Shown here: piece by piece, positions 56,169 to 64,000 of the stretch
How the letters are laid out: each line of letters begins with the position of its first letter
Numbering within the stretch: the first letter of the stretch is position 1
NCBI GenBank assembly: GCA_965243545.1
Contig: OZ251573.1
Span: 806,001 to 870,000 of the forward strand
Source: CATQHW01 sp965243545
GTDB lineage: Bacteria > Spirochaetota > Spirochaetia > SZUA-6 > Bin103
Reading direction: 5' to 3'
DNA: 64,000 bases
Notes under the pieces: model-generated
Told to the model about the DNA's origin: nothing
Database searches by the model: none
What the model saw: only the letters and a program-made list of their open reading frames with translations
Translations under genes and position numbers: made by a program

Positions 56169-57650
56169 ATGCCTGACGGCGGCGTGCCCGATCGCGGCGT
56201 GACCGACGCGTTGGAGCGCGTCCGCGGCCGGGCCGTGCACTTGGTCGGCGTCGCCGGGCAGGGCATGGCGGCGCTCGCCGAAGTCTTGCAGGCGCGCGGC
56301 GCGGCGGTCACCGGCTCCGACGTCGACGAGCCGTTCTTCACCACCCCCGTGCTGGAGCGGATCGGCGTGCCGGTGCTCCGGTTCGACGCCGGCAACGTGC
56401 GCGGCGCCGATCTGGTGGTCCATTCGGCGGCCTACGACCCGGCGCGCCACCCGGAGCTGATCGCGGCGCGGCAGGCGGGGCTGCCGCTGCTCAACTACCC
56501 GCAGGCGCTGGGGGCGCTGTCCGCGCAGTGCCGGGCGATCGCGGTGTGCGGCACGCACGGCAAGACCACCATCACGGCGATGCTCGGCACGCTGCTCGAC
56601 GCCTTGGAGCTGCCGGCCACGGCGCTGGTCGGCAGCCCGGTGCGCAGCCTGGGCGGCCGCAGCACCCTCAACCGGGGCGCCGAGCTGCTGGCGGCCGAGA
56701 CCTGCGAATACCGGCGCCACTTTCTGCACTACCACCCGGACCGCATCGTCCTGTCCGGCGTGGAGTGGGAGCACGTCGACTACTTTGCCGACTACGGCGA
56801 CACGGTGAGCGCGTTCGTGCAGTTTTGCGGGCGGCTGCCGCGCGGCGGCGAGCTGATCTACGACGCCGACGACGCCGGCGCCGCCGCGGTCGCCGCGGCC
56901 GTCGGCGCGGAGCGGGAGGACGTGGCGCGCACGCCGGTCGGCTTTGCCGCGGACGGCCCGTATCGGCTGACCGGCGTCACGCTGGCCGCCGGCCGCACCG
57001 GCTTCCGCCTCGCCGCGTACCCGGGCGAGTTCTCGCTACGCGTGCCGGGGCGCCACTCCGCCGCGGACGCCGCGCTGGCGGTGGCGGCGGCGACCGCCGC
57101 GTACCGCGTCCGCAACGGTGGCCCGCCCGGCTTCGACGCGGTCGCGGGGGGGCTGTCCCGGTTCACCGGCGCGCGGCGGCGCAGCGAGGTGGTGGGGCAG
57201 GCGGGCGGCGTCACCTTCGTCGAGGACTACGGACACCACCCGACCGAGCTCCGCGTGACGCTCGCCGGGCTGCGGCGCTTCTATGCCGGCCGGCCGCTGG
57301 TCGTCGACTTCATGCCGCACACCTTTTCCCGCACCGCGCGGCTGCTCGACGACTTTGCCGTTGCGTTCGTCGACGCCGAGCGGGTCATACTGCACGATGT
57401 CTATGCGTCGGCCCGCGAACGGAACGACTCCGGCGTATCGGGACTCGACCTGTACCGCGCCGTCGACCGCCTGCATCCTGCGGCCCGCTACGCGCCGCGG
57501 GTCGATGACGACGAAGCCCTGCGGATCGCGCGCCGCTCGGTGCGGCCCGGCGACGTCTTCGTGACCATGGGCGCCGGTGACAACTGGAAGGTGGGCGAAC
57601 GGCTGCGCGCGCTGCTGCGGGCCGAGGACGGGGCTGGCCGCAAACCATGA
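56169..57650 (+). CDS. murC: UDP-N-acetylmuramate--L-alanine ligase (MurC-type Mur ligase)
   Basis: A 493-residue Mur ligase: adds L-Ala to UDP-MurNAc using ATP in peptidoglycan synthesis. The N-terminal Rossmann-like domain is 'AVHLVGVAGQGMAALAEVLQ' and 'GSDVDEPFFTTPVLERIGVP'; the ATPase site is VCGTHGKTTITAMLG; 'AAETCEYRRHFLHYHPDRIV' and 'WEHVDYFADYGDTVSAF' are MurC-typical, as is the late 'VEDYGHHPTELRVTLAGLRR' (DYGHHP). Length 450-500 is standard. A TTG at 56121 is in frame but leads only to low-conservation residues; ATG 56169 is used. It ends in an ATGA overlap with yicC. Confidence 0.88.
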   Translation: MPDGGVPDRGVTDALERVRGRAVHLVGVAGQGMAALAEVLQARGAAVTGSDVDEPFFTTPVLERIGVPVLRFDAGNVRGADLVVHSAAYDPARHPELIAARQAGLPLLNYPQALGALSAQCRAIAVCGTHGKTTITAMLGTLLDALELPATALVGSPVRSLGGRSTLNRGAELLAAETCEYRRHFLHYHPDRIVLSGVEWEHVDYFADYGDTVSAFVQFCGRLPRGGELIYDADDAGAAAVAAAVGAEREDVARTPVGFAADGPYRLTGVTLAAGRTGFRLAAYPGEFSLRVPGRHSAADAALAVAAATAAYRVRNGGPPGFDAVAGGLSRFTGARRRSEVVGQAGGVTFVEDYGHHPTELRVTLAGLRRFYAGRPLVVDFMPHTFSRTARLLDDFAVAFVDAERVILHDVYASARERNDSGVSGLDLYRAVDRLHPAARYAPRVDDDEALRIARRSVRPGDVFVTMGAGDNWKVGERLRALLRAEDGAGRKP

Positions 57651-58531
57651 AGAGCATGACCGGGTTCGGGCGCGCCGAACGCCACGTCGACGGGGTCGAC
57701 GTCACCGCCGAGGCGCGCAGTTACAACAACCGCTTTCTGGACGCCAGCGTCTCCGTGCCGCAGGGGTTGTCCGACGTGGAACCGGCGTTGCGGGCGCTGA
57801 TCGCCGGCCGCATGTCGCGCGGGCGCGTGGAGCTGCAGATGCGGGTAGCCGGCGCCGCGGCGCGGCCGCGCGTGAACGCCGCGGCGGCGGCTGAGGCGGC
57901 CGATCTGTTGCGCGGGATCGCCCGCGCGGCGGGCCTGAACGGGGAGGTGACGGTCCGGGACCTGCTGGCCGCCGACCGGCAACTCGGCCTCGGCGTGGTG
58001 GAGGCGGAGCGGACCGGGGACCGGGCGGACGCCGGGGTCCGCGCCGGCGCGCTGCAGGCGGCGGAACAGGCGTTGCAGGCGCTGGACGCCGAGCGCGAGC
58101 GGGAAGGAGCGGAGCTGGCGGCCGATCTGGCGCGCTGTCTTGAGCGCGTGGAGTCGGCGGCGCGCCGGCTCTCCGGTCTGGCGGCGGGGTGGCAGGAACG
58201 GTTGGAGCGCGACGTTAAGACGCGGATGGACCGGCTGCTGGCGTCCGCGGACGCCGACGACCGGGTGGTGCCGGCGGTCGCCGTGCTGCTGGCGCGGTCC
58301 GACGTCAACGAGGAGCTGCAGCGGCTGCGCGCGCACCTGAGCGGCATGCGCGACGGCATGGCCGGCGCCGACGGCCCGCACGGCAAGAAGCTGGAGTTCT
58401 ATTGTCAGGAGGTGCTCCGCGAGGCCAACACCATCGTCGCCAAGGCGGCGTCGACCGAGGTGGACGGACCCGCGCTGACGATCAAGGAGAACGTCGAGCG
58501 GATGCGGGAGCAGCTCCGCAATGTTGAATGA
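57647..58531 (+). CDS. yicC: YicC/YloC-family endoribonuclease
   Basis: A 294-residue YicC-like protein, a Mn-dependent endoribonuclease family. The start 'MKSMTGFGRAERHVDGVDVT' is the family signature (MxSMTGxG). Further matches are 'EARSYNNRFLDASVSVPQGL', 'RGRVELQMRVAG', and the C-terminal 'NEELQRLRAHLSGMRDGMAG' then 'GKKLEFYCQEVLREANTIVA' (LxFxxQExxRExNT). Length is standard. Start ATG overlaps murC and the stop overlaps the cytidylate kinase start (both ATGA). Confidence 0.9.
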   Translation: MKSMTGFGRAERHVDGVDVTAEARSYNNRFLDASVSVPQGLSDVEPALRALIAGRMSRGRVELQMRVAGAAARPRVNAAAAAEAADLLRGIARAAGLNGEVTVRDLLAADRQLGLGVVEAERTGDRADAGVRAGALQAAEQALQALDAEREREGAELAADLARCLERVESAARRLSGLAAGWQERLERDVKTRMDRLLASADADDRVVPAVAVLLARSDVNEELQRLRAHLSGMRDGMAGADGPHGKKLEFYCQEVLREANTIVAKAASTEVDGPALTIKENVERMREQLRNVE

Positions 58532-59112
58532 TCCGCATGTCGAGTGACCGGGCCGCGGCGGCCCGCGCCTCGTCGAAGGACCGGCCGCTGGTGATCACCA
58601 TTTCGGGCAAGTCGGGCTGCGGCAACTCCACCGTGTCGCGCCTGGTCGCCGAACGGCTCGGCTTGCGGTTGATCAACTTCACCCTGCGCGATCTGGCGCG
58701 CGAGCGCGGACTGACCTTCGAGCAGCTGTGGGAACGCGCCGAGTACGACCAGTCGGTCGACCACGAGCTCGACCGCCGGCTGGTCGATCTGGCCGCCGCG
58801 GGCGGCTGCGTGGTCGGCACCCGGCTGGCGATCTGGCTGCTCGACGATCCGCATCTGTCGGTCTACCTGGAGGCGACGCAGCAGACGCGGGCGGCGCGCA
58901 TCGCTTCGCGGGAGGCTATCGCGTACCGCGACGCGCTGGCCGCCACCGGCGCGCGCGACCGCCGCGACCGCAACCGGTACCTGCGGCTGTACGACATCGA
59001 CATCGGCGACGCCTCGCGCGCCGAGCTGGTCGTCGATACCGAAGACCTCGACCAGCACGCGGTGGTCGGAAAGATCATGGAAGCGCTGCGGTCGCGCAAC
59101 CTTCTGGACTGA
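58528..59112 (+). CDS. cmk: Cytidylate kinase-like protein with an unusual P-loop
   Basis: A 194-residue nucleotide kinase expected to phosphorylate CMP/dCMP. The P-loop reads GKSGCGNSTVS (27-37); the normal Lys is replaced by Asn33. Next come 'LGLRLINFTLRDLARERGLT', 'CVVGTRLAIWLLDDPHLSVY', 'RAARIASREAIAYRDALAAT' and 'RNRYLRLYDIDIGDASRAEL'. The short type with K-less loops occurs in archaeal and some bacterial CMP kinases. No signal or TM segment. It overlaps yicC by 4 bases. A gap of 128 bases separates it from rpoZ. Confidence 0.75.
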   Translation: MIRMSSDRAAAARASSKDRPLVITISGKSGCGNSTVSRLVAERLGLRLINFTLRDLARERGLTFEQLWERAEYDQSVDHELDRRLVDLAAAGGCVVGTRLAIWLLDDPHLSVYLEATQQTRAARIASREAIAYRDALAATGARDRRDRNRYLRLYDIDIGDASRAELVVDTEDLDQHAVVGKIMEALRSRNLLD

Positions 59113-59240
59113 GGCGATGGCGCGCACCCGGCCGGCCGGCGGGTTGAGCCGGCGCCGTCCGACACCCCGTTCGCCTTTTGGCAGATCGATGCGCTCACCT
59201 GGGTTGCCCGATCCGGCCGAATTGCGTATCTTGGCGATCC

Positions 59241-59441
59241 ATGATTCTGCCCCTGGATCGCCTGATAGCCGACGACTCGAACCGTTACGAGCTCTGCGCG
59301 GCGGCCATGCGCCGCGCCAATCAGCTCAGCCTTGCCGCCGATGAGGACGTGGACGCCAATGGCGGCAAGGTGGTCTCGACCGCGGTCAAGCAGATACTGA
59401 CCCGCAAGGTCCGGTACGAGATCGAACGCACCGCGCCGTAG
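59241..59441 (+). CDS. rpoZ: DNA-directed RNA polymerase omega subunit
   Basis: A 66-residue omega subunit. 'PLDRLIADDSNRYELCAAAM' and 'RANQLSLAADED' match the family start, and 'KVVSTAVKQILTRKVRYEIE' is the C-terminal helix region. It aids core assembly. ATG 59241 is used rather than upstream in-frame starts since the family begins at once. It precedes miaA by 28 bases. Confidence 0.78.
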   Translation: MILPLDRLIADDSNRYELCAAAMRRANQLSLAADEDVDANGGKVVSTAVKQILTRKVRYEIERTAP

Positions 59442-59469
59442 CCCCGCAGGCGCCGCCGGCCGGCGTCCG

Positions 59470-60477
59470 GTGGGCGACACTGACCGCCGGGCGATACCGG
59501 TGATCTTCGGACCGACCGCGGTCGGCAAGTCGGCGGCGGTCGGCGCGGTGGCCGGCCCGCGTGACGAGGTGGTGAGCGCCGACGCCTTGCAGGTCTACCG
59601 CCATCTCGACCTCGGTACCGCCAAGCCGACCCGCGCCGAGCGCGCGCGGTTCCGCCATCATCTGATCGACGTAGCCGACCCCGGCGAGCAGTTCGACGCC
59701 GGCCGCTTTGTCCGGCGCGCGGAACGGGCGCTGGCCGACGTAACCGCCCGCGGCCGGCGCGCGCTGGTGGTCGGCGGCTGCGCGTACTACCTGCGCTCGC
59801 TGGTCTGCGGACTGCCGGATTCGCCGCGCGGCGATCCGGCCATCCGCGCCGGCCTGACCCGGCGCCTGCGCGTCGAAGGCCGGCAGGCGTTGCGCCGCGA
59901 GCTGCAGGCGGCCGATCCGGAGTCGGCGCGGCGCATCCACGCCAACGACTCCTACCGGATCGTGCGCGCCTTGGAGGTCCTGGCCGCCGCCGGCCGGCCG
60001 CTCTCCTCGTTTCGGGTACCGGACCGCCCCGCCGACCCCGGCCGGTTCCGGTTGATCGGGCTGCAGCGCCCGCGCGAGGAGCTGGCCCGGCGCATCGACG
60101 CGCGGGTGGACGCGATGCGCGCGGCCGGACTGGCCGAAGAGGTGCGGGTGTTGTTGGCGCGCGGCTATCCCGCAAGCTGCCCGGGGTTGCGCGGCATCGG
60201 TTACCGGGAGCTGGCGGCGGCCCTCACGGCGGCCGGGGAAGTGGCGCCGCCGGTGTGGGACGCCATCAAGCGCAACACCCGCCGCTACGCCAAGCGCCAG
60301 ATGACCTTCTTCCGGTCGCTGCCGGGCGTGCGCTGGATCGCCGCCGACGATCGGGAAACGTTGCGGGAGCTGATCGACGGCGCGGCCGATCGGCCGGTTG
60401 ACAGCGGCCGGCCCAGTGCCGATACTCAGCCCACCATCGACACCTGCAACAGGAGCGCTGATGCCTTGCGGTCGTAA
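59470..60477 (+). CDS. miaA: tRNA dimethylallyltransferase
   Basis: A 335-residue MiaA: adds the dimethylallyl group to A37 of tRNAs reading codons that start with U. P-loop 'VIFGPTAVGKSAAVGAVAGP', then 'VVSADALQVYRHLDLGTAKP' (SxDSxQ-like; here SADALQVY), 'RHHLIDVADPGEQFDAGRFV', 'LVVGGCAYYLRSLVCG' (GGTxLY-like) and 'GYRELAAALTA', with 'RNTRRYAKRQMTFFRSLPG' (RxTRxYAKRQxTWF). Normal length. The GTG at 59470 is the start. Its last codons contain the promoter and start of the 29-residue gene. Confidence 0.92.
   Translation: MGDTDRRAIPVIFGPTAVGKSAAVGAVAGPRDEVVSADALQVYRHLDLGTAKPTRAERARFRHHLIDVADPGEQFDAGRFVRRAERALADVTARGRRALVVGGCAYYLRSLVCGLPDSPRGDPAIRAGLTRRLRVEGRQALRRELQAADPESARRIHANDSYRIVRALEVLAAAGRPLSSFRVPDRPADPGRFRLIGLQRPREELARRIDARVDAMRAAGLAEEVRVLLARGYPASCPGLRGIGYRELAAALTAAGEVAPPVWDAIKRNTRRYAKRQMTFFRSLPGVRWIAADDRETLRELIDGAADRPVDSGRPSADTQPTIDTCNRSADALRS
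60398..60426 (+). promoter_or_regulatory. Promoter for the 29-residue basic peptide, inside miaA
   Basis: TTGACA (60398-60403), 17-base spacer, GATACT (60421-60426), 34 bases ahead of the small gene's ATG at 60461, which also has an AGGAG ribosome site at 60451. Confidence 0.6.
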
Positions 60478-60550
60478 ACGCAAGCGGCACAAGATCGCTA
60501 CACACAAACGCAAGAAAAAGCTGCGCAAGAATCGGCACAAGAAGGGTTAG
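60461..60550 (+). CDS. AURKAIP1/COX24-domain small basic protein (29 residues)
   Basis: A very short gene: MPCGRKRKRHKIATHKRKKK then LRKNRHKKG, with 18 Lys/Arg/His-type basic residues out of 29. This is the AURKAIP1/COX24 (mitoribosomal mS38-like) pattern (RRKRHKxxxHKxKKRxRKxRxKK) seen in many spirochaetes and related to small ribosome-bound peptides such as bS22. It probably binds the small ribosomal subunit near the decoding centre. It starts 17 bases before the miaA stop in another frame and has its own promoter and AGGAG site, so the signal for expression is strong despite its size. Confidence 0.82.
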   Translation: MPCGRKRKRHKIATHKRKKKLRKNRHKKG

Positions 60551-60641
60551 CGCTCTTAGTCCGTCCTGACCGGCCATGAAGCCTTGCCACCGCGACCGTG
60601 CGGCCCGAATCGTCGATGGGTGGTCGAATCCGGTTGATTGA

Positions 60642-61517
60642 ATGCGGTTGCTCTGGCGCGGAACCGGCCCTCCGGCAGCGGAGGCAACGGACGGTGAACG
60701 CATCCTGGACCTGCGCCGCAAGGCGGTCATGGGCGTGATCAATCGCACGCCCGACTCGTTCTTTCCCCCCAGCCGGTACGCGTCCGCGGAAGATGCGTGC
60801 CGGCAGGCGGTGGCGATGGCGGCGCAGGGCGCGGCGATTGTCGACGTCGGCGGCGAATCGACGCGCCCGGGCTCGGACCCCGTCGACGCCGGCGAGGAGC
60901 TGCGCCGCGTGGTACCGGTCATTGAGCGTCTGCGCGCCGCCTCCGGCGTCGCCATCTCTATCGACACCCGCAAGCCGGCGGTGGCGCAGGCGGCCCTGGA
61001 CGCCGGGGCCGATCTGATCAACGACGTTTCCGCGCTGGCGGACCCCGCCATGCGCGCGCTGGCCGCCGAGCGCGGCGTCCCGGTGGTGCTGATGCACATG
61101 CGCGGCGCGCCCAAGACCATGCAGCGCGCCCCGCACTACCACGCGGTGGTGGAGGAGGTGATCGGCGAGCTGCAGCGCGCGGTCGACCGGGCGCTGGCGG
61201 CCGGGGTGGATGAGCGCCAAGTCATCGTCGATCCGGGCATCGGCTTCGGCAAACGGGTGCGGGACAACCTGACCATCCTGCGCGAGGTCGGCGCGTTCCG
61301 CCGGCTGGGCCGGCCGCTGCTGCTCGGGTTGTCCCACAAGTCCTTCCTCGGCGCGGTCCTGGGCGGACGGCCGGCGGACGGCCGGCGCGCCGCCACGGTC
61401 GCCGCCGGCTGCCTTGCCCTGGCCGGCGGGGCCGATATCATTCGCGTGCATGACGTGGCCGCCGCCGTCGACACCGTCCGGCTGCTGGAGGCGGTGAAGA
61501 GAGGGACGATCCGGTGA
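60642..61517 (+). CDS. folP: Dihydropteroate synthase
   Basis: A 291-residue DHPS: condenses p-aminobenzoate with hydroxymethyl-dihydropterin pyrophosphate in folate synthesis. TIM-barrel motifs: 'VMGVINRTPDSFFPPSRYAS' (family NxTPDSF), 'GAAIVDVGGESTRPGSDPV' (GGESTRPG), 'AISIDTRKPAVAQAALDAG', 'LINDVSALADPAM', 'VLMHMRGAPKTM', 'VIVDPGIGFGK' and 'LLLGLSHKSFLGAVL', ending 'IIRVHDVAAAVDTVRLLEAV'. All catalytic stretches are present. ATG 60642. It ends in a GTGA overlap with acpS. The 91 bases upstream hold no gene. Confidence 0.93.
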   Translation: MRLLWRGTGPPAAEATDGERILDLRRKAVMGVINRTPDSFFPPSRYASAEDACRQAVAMAAQGAAIVDVGGESTRPGSDPVDAGEELRRVVPVIERLRAASGVAISIDTRKPAVAQAALDAGADLINDVSALADPAMRALAAERGVPVVLMHMRGAPKTMQRAPHYHAVVEEVIGELQRAVDRALAAGVDERQVIVDPGIGFGKRVRDNLTILREVGAFRRLGRPLLLGLSHKSFLGAVLGGRPADGRRAATVAAGCLALAGGADIIRVHDVAAAVDTVRLLEAVKRGTIR

Positions 61518-61924
61518 TCGTGGGGCTCGGAATCGACGTCGTTCACCCGCGCCGGCTGCGCCGCTGGCAGGAGTCGGCCGGCCTGTTCGAGCGGTTCTAT
61601 CACCCCGACGAGCTGGCCGAGTGCCGCGCCAAGGGCGACGGCGGGCTGCTGTCGCTGGCGGCCCGGTTCGCGGCCAAGGAGGCGTTCGGCAAGGCGCTCG
61701 GGTCGGGTATGCGGGGCATGGCCCTGCGCGACATCGTGGTGACCAACGACCCGGCCGGCCGGCCGGTGCTGCGCGCGATCGGCACGGCGCGGAAGGCGCT
61801 GGAGGCGGCCGGCGGCGCGGAGGTGCTGGTCTCTCTGTCGCATGAGGAGGAAGCGGCCATCGCCGTGGTGATCATTCAGTCCGGCGCGCCGAGCGGCGGC
61901 AGCGCGCCCCGCGACGGCGGCTGA
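61514..61924 (+). CDS. acpS: Holo-[acyl-carrier-protein] synthase
   Basis: A 136-residue AcpS: transfers 4'-phosphopantetheine from CoA to apo-ACP. 'IVGLGIDVVHPRRLRRW' contains the first Mg ligand (Asp8), and 'LAARFAAKEAFGKALGSGM' holds the second (Glu). 'EVLVSLSHEEEAAIAVVI' is the C-terminal strand. Length is normal; the last 20 residues are a variable tail. The start GTG overlaps the folP stop. TruA follows 15 bases after its stop. Confidence 0.9.
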   Translation: MIVGLGIDVVHPRRLRRWQESAGLFERFYHPDELAECRAKGDGGLLSLAARFAAKEAFGKALGSGMRGMALRDIVVTNDPAGRPVLRAIGTARKALEAAGGAEVLVSLSHEEEAAIAVVIIQSGAPSGGSAPRDGG

Positions 61925-61939
61925 TCCCGGTCCTGCGGC

Positions 61940-62752
61940 GTGCAACGCACCATTCGCGCCACCGTCGCCTACGACGGCACCGACTTCGCCGGCTGGCAGA
62001 TACAGGATGCGCAGCGCACGGTGCAGGGCGTGCTGGAAGCGGCGCTGGCGCGGATGCACGGCCAGCGCGTGCGGGTCACCGCCGCCGGCCGCACCGACGC
62101 CGGCGTGCACGCGCTCGGCCAAGTGGCCAGCTTCCGCACCGGCATCGACAGCCTGACGCCGGCGGTGCTGCCGCGCGCCGTCAACTCGTTCCTGCCCGGC
62201 GACGTGCGGGTGGTCGACGCGGCCGGCGCCGACGACGGCTTCGACGCGCGGCGCTCGGCGCGCCTGCGGGTGTACCGCTACCAGCTGCTGCCGGGCCGGC
62301 AGCAGCCGCATCTGCGGCGCTACACGCTCTGGGTGCGCCGCGCGCTCCGGCTGGAGGCGCTCAACCGGATGGCGTCGGCGATCGTCGGCGAGCACGACTT
62401 TACCGCCTTCGCCGCGGCCGGCGCGTCCGGGGCGGCGGTGCGGCGCGTGGAGCAGGCGTCGTTCTTCGCGGAAGGGCCGTTGATCGTGTTCCGCATAGCC
62501 GCCCGGTCGTTTCTGTGGAAGATGGTGCGCCGGCTGGTCGGCGCCATGCTGGCGCTGGAAGCGGCCAGCGGCGCCGACGCCGCCGGCGCGCGGGCGCGGA
62601 TGGCCGAGCTGCTGGCCAAGCCGGGCCGGGAACGGATCGGGCAGACGGCGCCGGCGTGGGGACTGTTCCTGGATCGGGTCTGGTACGCCGGTGACCCGCC
62701 GCTCGGCGGTGCGCTCCCGTACGGCCGCGACCGCGGCGCGGCGGACCGGTGA
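61940..62752 (+). CDS. truA: tRNA pseudouridine(38-40) synthase
   Basis: A 270-residue TruA, which isomerises uridines 38-40 in the anticodon stem-loop. 'TVAYDGTDFAGWQIQDAQRT' starts the fold, the catalytic Asp lies in GRTDAGVHALGQVASF, followed by 'AVNSFLPGDVRVVDAAGADD', 'ARLRVYRYQLL', 'EHDFTAFAAAGASGA' and 'SFLWKMVRRLVGAMLA' (FLxxMVRxxVG). Start GTG 61940; GTGA overlap with the glycosylase at 62749. Confidence 0.92.
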   Translation: MQRTIRATVAYDGTDFAGWQIQDAQRTVQGVLEAALARMHGQRVRVTAAGRTDAGVHALGQVASFRTGIDSLTPAVLPRAVNSFLPGDVRVVDAAGADDGFDARRSARLRVYRYQLLPGRQQPHLRRYTLWVRRALRLEALNRMASAIVGEHDFTAFAAAGASGAAVRRVEQASFFAEGPLIVFRIAARSFLWKMVRRLVGAMLALEAASGADAAGARARMAELLAKPGRERIGQTAPAWGLFLDRVWYAGDPPLGGALPYGRDRGAADR

Positions 62753-63567
62753 GCGGCCTGCGCGCCGACTACTGGCGGCTGCTGCGGCTGACCGAGGACT
62801 ACTTCGACGGCCAGACGCGCGGCGAGCGCGAGTACGCCGTCCCCGAGTTTCATGACCCGGCCCCGGCTCCGCCTGCGCCGCCGGCGCCCACGGCAGCCGC
62901 CGGCCCAAACCCCGGCAGACCGGCAGACGGCGCGCCGGCCCGATCCCGGCCGGACCAGACCCCGGCGGACCGGCGGGCGCCAAGCCGCTCGGCGGACGGG
63001 CCGGCCCCCGCCGCGGACGATCTGGTCGCCGTGGCGGCCCGGGTGGCCGCGTGCCGGCTCTGCCGGTTGTGCGAAGGGCGCGCCAACACCGTCCCCGGCG
63101 AGGGGGTTCCCAACCCGGACGTGGTGGTGATCGGCGAGGGGCCGGGCGCGGCCGAGGACCGTAGCGGCCGGCCGTTCGTGGGGCCGGCCGGCCAATACCT
63201 GGACCGCTGGCTGGCGGCCATCGCGCTCGACCGCGGCCGCAACTGCTTCATCGCCAACGTCGTCAAGTGCCGGCCGCCCGGCAACCGTGATCCCGGCCCG
63301 GACGAGGTCGCCGCCTGCATGCCGTACCTGGAGCGGCAGATCGACCTGCTGCGGCCGCGCGCGCTGCTCGCCGTAGGGCGGGTCGCCGCAGACCGCCTGC
63401 TCGGCGTGGCGCGCCCGCTGGCCGCGCACCGCACCGGGCGGTACGAGTACCGCGGCCGGCCGCTGTTCGTCACCTACCACCCGAGCGCCGTGCTGCGCGA
63501 TCAGTCGTTGCGCGCCCCGGTGTGGCAGGACCTGCGGAAGCTGCGCGCCTTTCTCGACGGAGCGTGA
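62749..63567 (+). CDS. Uracil-DNA glycosylase family 4 ([4Fe-4S])
   Basis: A 272-residue protein: a 100-residue N-terminal Pro/Ala-rich tail and a C-terminal UDG domain. Motif A is 'VVVIGEGPGAAEDRSGRPFV', the Fe-S cysteines are CRLC, one in 'IANVVKCRPPGNRDPGPDEV' and one in 'AACMPYLERQIDLLRPRALL', and motif B is 'LFVTYHPSAVLRD'. It removes uracil from DNA. Start GTG is inside the truA stop, and its own stop overlaps the priA start (GTGA). Confidence 0.9.
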   Translation: MSGLRADYWRLLRLTEDYFDGQTRGEREYAVPEFHDPAPAPPAPPAPTAAAGPNPGRPADGAPARSRPDQTPADRRAPSRSADGPAPAADDLVAVAARVAACRLCRLCEGRANTVPGEGVPNPDVVVIGEGPGAAEDRSGRPFVGPAGQYLDRWLAAIALDRGRNCFIANVVKCRPPGNRDPGPDEVAACMPYLERQIDLLRPRALLAVGRVAADRLLGVARPLAAHRTGRYEYRGRPLFVTYHPSAVLRDQSLRAPVWQDLRKLRAFLDGA

Positions 63568-64000
63568 CGGTGGCGCGGTTCGTCGATCTGGCGTTCAAGC
63601 TGCCGATCGACAAGCGGTTCACCTACTTGGTTCCGGACGGCGCCGTTGCGCCGGTCGGCGCACGCGCGACCGCGCCGTTCGGCGGACGCGCGCTCACCGG
63701 GTTCATCGTGGCGGCTGCCGATCGGCCGCCGCCCGGCGTGGAACCCCGCGCGCTGTCCCGTATCGTCGACGGCGAACCGGTGGTAGACGGCGGCATGTTG
63801 GGGCTGGCGCGCTGGGTGGCGGACACCTACCTCTGCTCGCTCGGCGAGGCGCTGGCGGCGATCGTCCCCGGCGGCCGGCGGCAGTCGCTGCTGCAGGACG
63901 TTGCGCCGCCGGCGGTCGCCGAATCGCACGCTCTGACGCCCGCGCAGCGCGGCGCCCTGGACGGCATCATCGGCGGGCCGGCCGGCGCCTCGTACCTGTT
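63564..64000 (+). CDS. priA: Primosomal protein N' (PriA), N-terminal fragment
   Basis: At least 145 codons from GTG 63564, running off the right edge. The DNA-binding N-terminal 105 residues are visible: 'RFVDLAFKLPIDKRFTYLVP' (family start), 'PVGARATAPFGGRALTGFIV', 'LARWVADTYLCSLGEALAAI', then the start of the helicase part 'LTPAQRGALDGIIGG'. PriA restarts stalled replication forks. Start overlaps the UDG stop (GTGA); GTG 63570 is an alternative. Confidence 0.88.
   Translation, partial: MTVARFVDLAFKLPIDKRFTYLVPDGAVAPVGARATAPFGGRALTGFIVAAADRPPPGVEPRALSRIVDGEPVVDGGMLGLARWVADTYLCSLGEALAAIVPGGRRQSLLQDVAPPAVAESHALTPAQRGALDGIIGGPAGASYL

Overview
The window reads as a high-GC bacterial chromosome, most likely a Spirochaetota (Spirochaetales) member. 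This is inference. It rests on the right-end housekeeping block (murC, yicC, a cytidylate kinase whose P-loop lacks the usual Lys, rpoZ, miaA, a 29-residue AURKAIP1-like basic peptide, folP, acpS, truA, family-4 UDG, priA) and on the many lipoproteins. No ribosomal RNA is present. One tRNA (Glu, UUC) lies just upstream of murC.

Layout. 1-4.7 kb: DNA/RNA repair and conflict genes (hypoxanthine-DNA glycosylase, DUF3696 ATPase + PIN nuclease pair, RNA ligase, radC). 4.7-8.8 kb: malate synthase, a ThuA-like protein, a decayed DUF4143 ATPase and a lipoprotein. 8.8-14.1 kb: a four-gene minus-strand envelope operon (SDR, MMPL/RND transporter, LolA-like protein, outer-membrane barrel). 14.2-16.3 kb: a repeat-rich surface lipoprotein behind a C-tract. 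16.3-20.5 kb: restriction-modification and toxin-antitoxin debris (orphan hsdS, frameshifted D12 methylase, truncated AbiE-like pair) around an MFS transporter. 20.4-23 kb: ribokinase-family and GH4 sugar genes. 23-33.8 kb: a minus-strand operon running GH5-like hydrolase, esterase, epimerase, Gld-type ABC exporter, DUF4340 protein, then an FN3 lipoprotein. 33.9-39.2 kb: SpoU methylase, an acquired-looking lipoprotein with two paralogous EcsC-like proteins, a sulfatase and a MetF-like protein.

39.2-50.0 kb holds the most interesting object: a tightly overlapped four-gene operon. It encodes a PLD-helicase, an Eco57I/Type ISP-like adenine methyltransferase with a C-terminal LexA/S24-type peptidase domain, a protein with two GHKL ATPase modules, and a receiver-domain protein. 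The methyltransferase gene contains a 38-C homopolymer. Directly after it come three tandem, diverged versions of the same specificity-domain segment, each in a different reading frame, so tract length would decide which version is translated. A fragment of the metF-like gene that borders the operon on the left is duplicated on its right.

50-56 kb: an orphan Phd antitoxin, a scar region, a conserved hypothetical, a ferritin-like protein, a DsbA-like oxidoreductase, a copper P-type ATPase and a cytochrome c. 56-64 kb is the housekeeping block, mostly joined by 4-base stop/start overlaps. Start codons are often GTG. Positions, motifs and overlaps are read from the sequence; family names come from motif recognition without database searches.
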